Shown: in pieces, positions 5,518 to 5,675 of the stretch | Layout: each line of letters starts with the position of its first letter | Position numbering within the stretch: the first letter of the stretch is position 1 | Origin: an uncultured Eggerthellaceae bacterium | GTDB lineage: Bacteria > Actinomycetota > Coriobacteriia > Coriobacteriales > Eggerthellaceae | Assembly: GCA_934670115.1 (NCBI GenBank) | Contig: CAKUOV010000077.1 | Span: 1-5,675 of the forward strand | Length of the DNA stretch: 5,675 nt | Direction: 5' to 3' | Position numbers and translations under genes: made by a program | Notes under the pieces: generated by a model | Seen by the model: only the letters and a program-made list of their open reading frames with translations | Database searches by the model: none | What the model was told of the DNA's origin: nothing

Positions 5518-5554
5518 GTCACGGCCTTCCAGGAACCCCTTCAACACCTTCCAC

Positions 5555-5604
5555 TTTGCAAACTTGTGACAAAAGCGTGATATGAGATTGACATCCCTCT
5601 GACA
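5555..5604 (+). promoter_or_regulatory. Pho-box-like array: five TTGACA-type hexamers at 11-bp period, for a gene right of the window
   Basis: Hexamers start exactly every 11 bases on the plus strand: TTTGCA (5555), GTGACA (5566), GTGATA (5577), TTGACA (5588), CTGACA (5599). Four of five share TGAYA; read on the other strand they are TGTCA with six-base gaps, the core and spacing of the E. coli PHO box. The unit after the array (TTTTCA at 5610) does not fit. It matches the array before pit in unit number, period, orientation to the gene and first hexamer. The target, starting after 5675, would be expected to be phosphate-starvation related, such as a Pst component, but cannot be seen. Confidence 0.65.
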
Positions 5605-5675
5605 TGTTCTTTTCAAGACGGCGTTTCAATAGCTTCAGGTCAAAAAAGAGGACCGAAAAAGAGAGCACGAGGCAC
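5605..5675 (+). promoter_or_regulatory. Leader of an unseen plus-strand gene
   Basis: No start codon in a usable context is present. A poor -10 candidate is TTCAAT (5625-5630). The purine-rich stretch from 5641 contains AGAGGA (5647-5652) with no start codon following at the right distance, and GAGG near 5669-5672 just at the edge, so a coding start probably lies within a few bases beyond the window. Confidence 0.35.

Noticed and set aside
5588..5616. TTGACA (5588-5593) as an ordinary -35 with TTTCAA 17 bases on
   Set aside because: The -10 is very poor, and TTGACA is one unit of a regular five-member 11-bp array, which explains it better.

Overview
The window reads as part of a bacterial chromosome concerned with inorganic phosphate, into which a divergent regulator/enzyme pair is set. 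The gene families, the moderately balanced base composition and the mix of ATG and GTG starts would fit an anaerobic gut-type actinobacterium of the Coriobacteriia (Eggerthella/Slackia relatives) or a Clostridia-like Firmicute. This taxonomic guess is weak and rests on protein style only.

Layout. The first four genes lie on the minus strand. From right to left they are a PucR/CdaR-type transcriptional regulator (4100-2544), a Pit-type low-affinity phosphate permease (2367-1318), its DUF47/PhoU-like accessory protein (1162-527), and the N-terminal third of a response regulator (299 to the left edge), whose remainder, and perhaps a sensor kinase, lie outside. On the plus strand, divergent from the PucR gene, is a uroporphyrinogen-decarboxylase-fold protein resembling the methylcobamide methyltransferases (4352-5407). 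It is closed by a very strong intrinsic terminator (5474-5517). The last ~150 bases are a promoter/leader for a plus-strand gene that starts beyond the right edge.

The most interesting signal is regulatory. Two places carry a five-unit array of TTGACA-like hexamers spaced exactly 11 bp apart: on the minus strand in front of pit (2474-2425) and on the plus strand in front of the unseen right-hand gene (5555-5604). Each lies on the coding strand of its presumed target, and each begins with the same hexamer, TTTGCA. An 11-bp direct-repeat period is the geometry of Pho boxes bound by PhoB/PhoP-family OmpR-type regulators. The sequence therefore suggests a phosphate-starvation regulon in which the response regulator at the left edge is the obvious, but unproven, candidate binder.

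The PucR/URO-D pair looks like an independent substrate-responsive module. Its 251-bp divergent region carries back-to-back extended -10 elements, a 15-bp AT-rich palindrome and a 7-bp inverted repeat whose arms are 42 bp apart centre to centre, a plausible operator. No RNA genes, insertion sequences or CRISPR arrays were seen.
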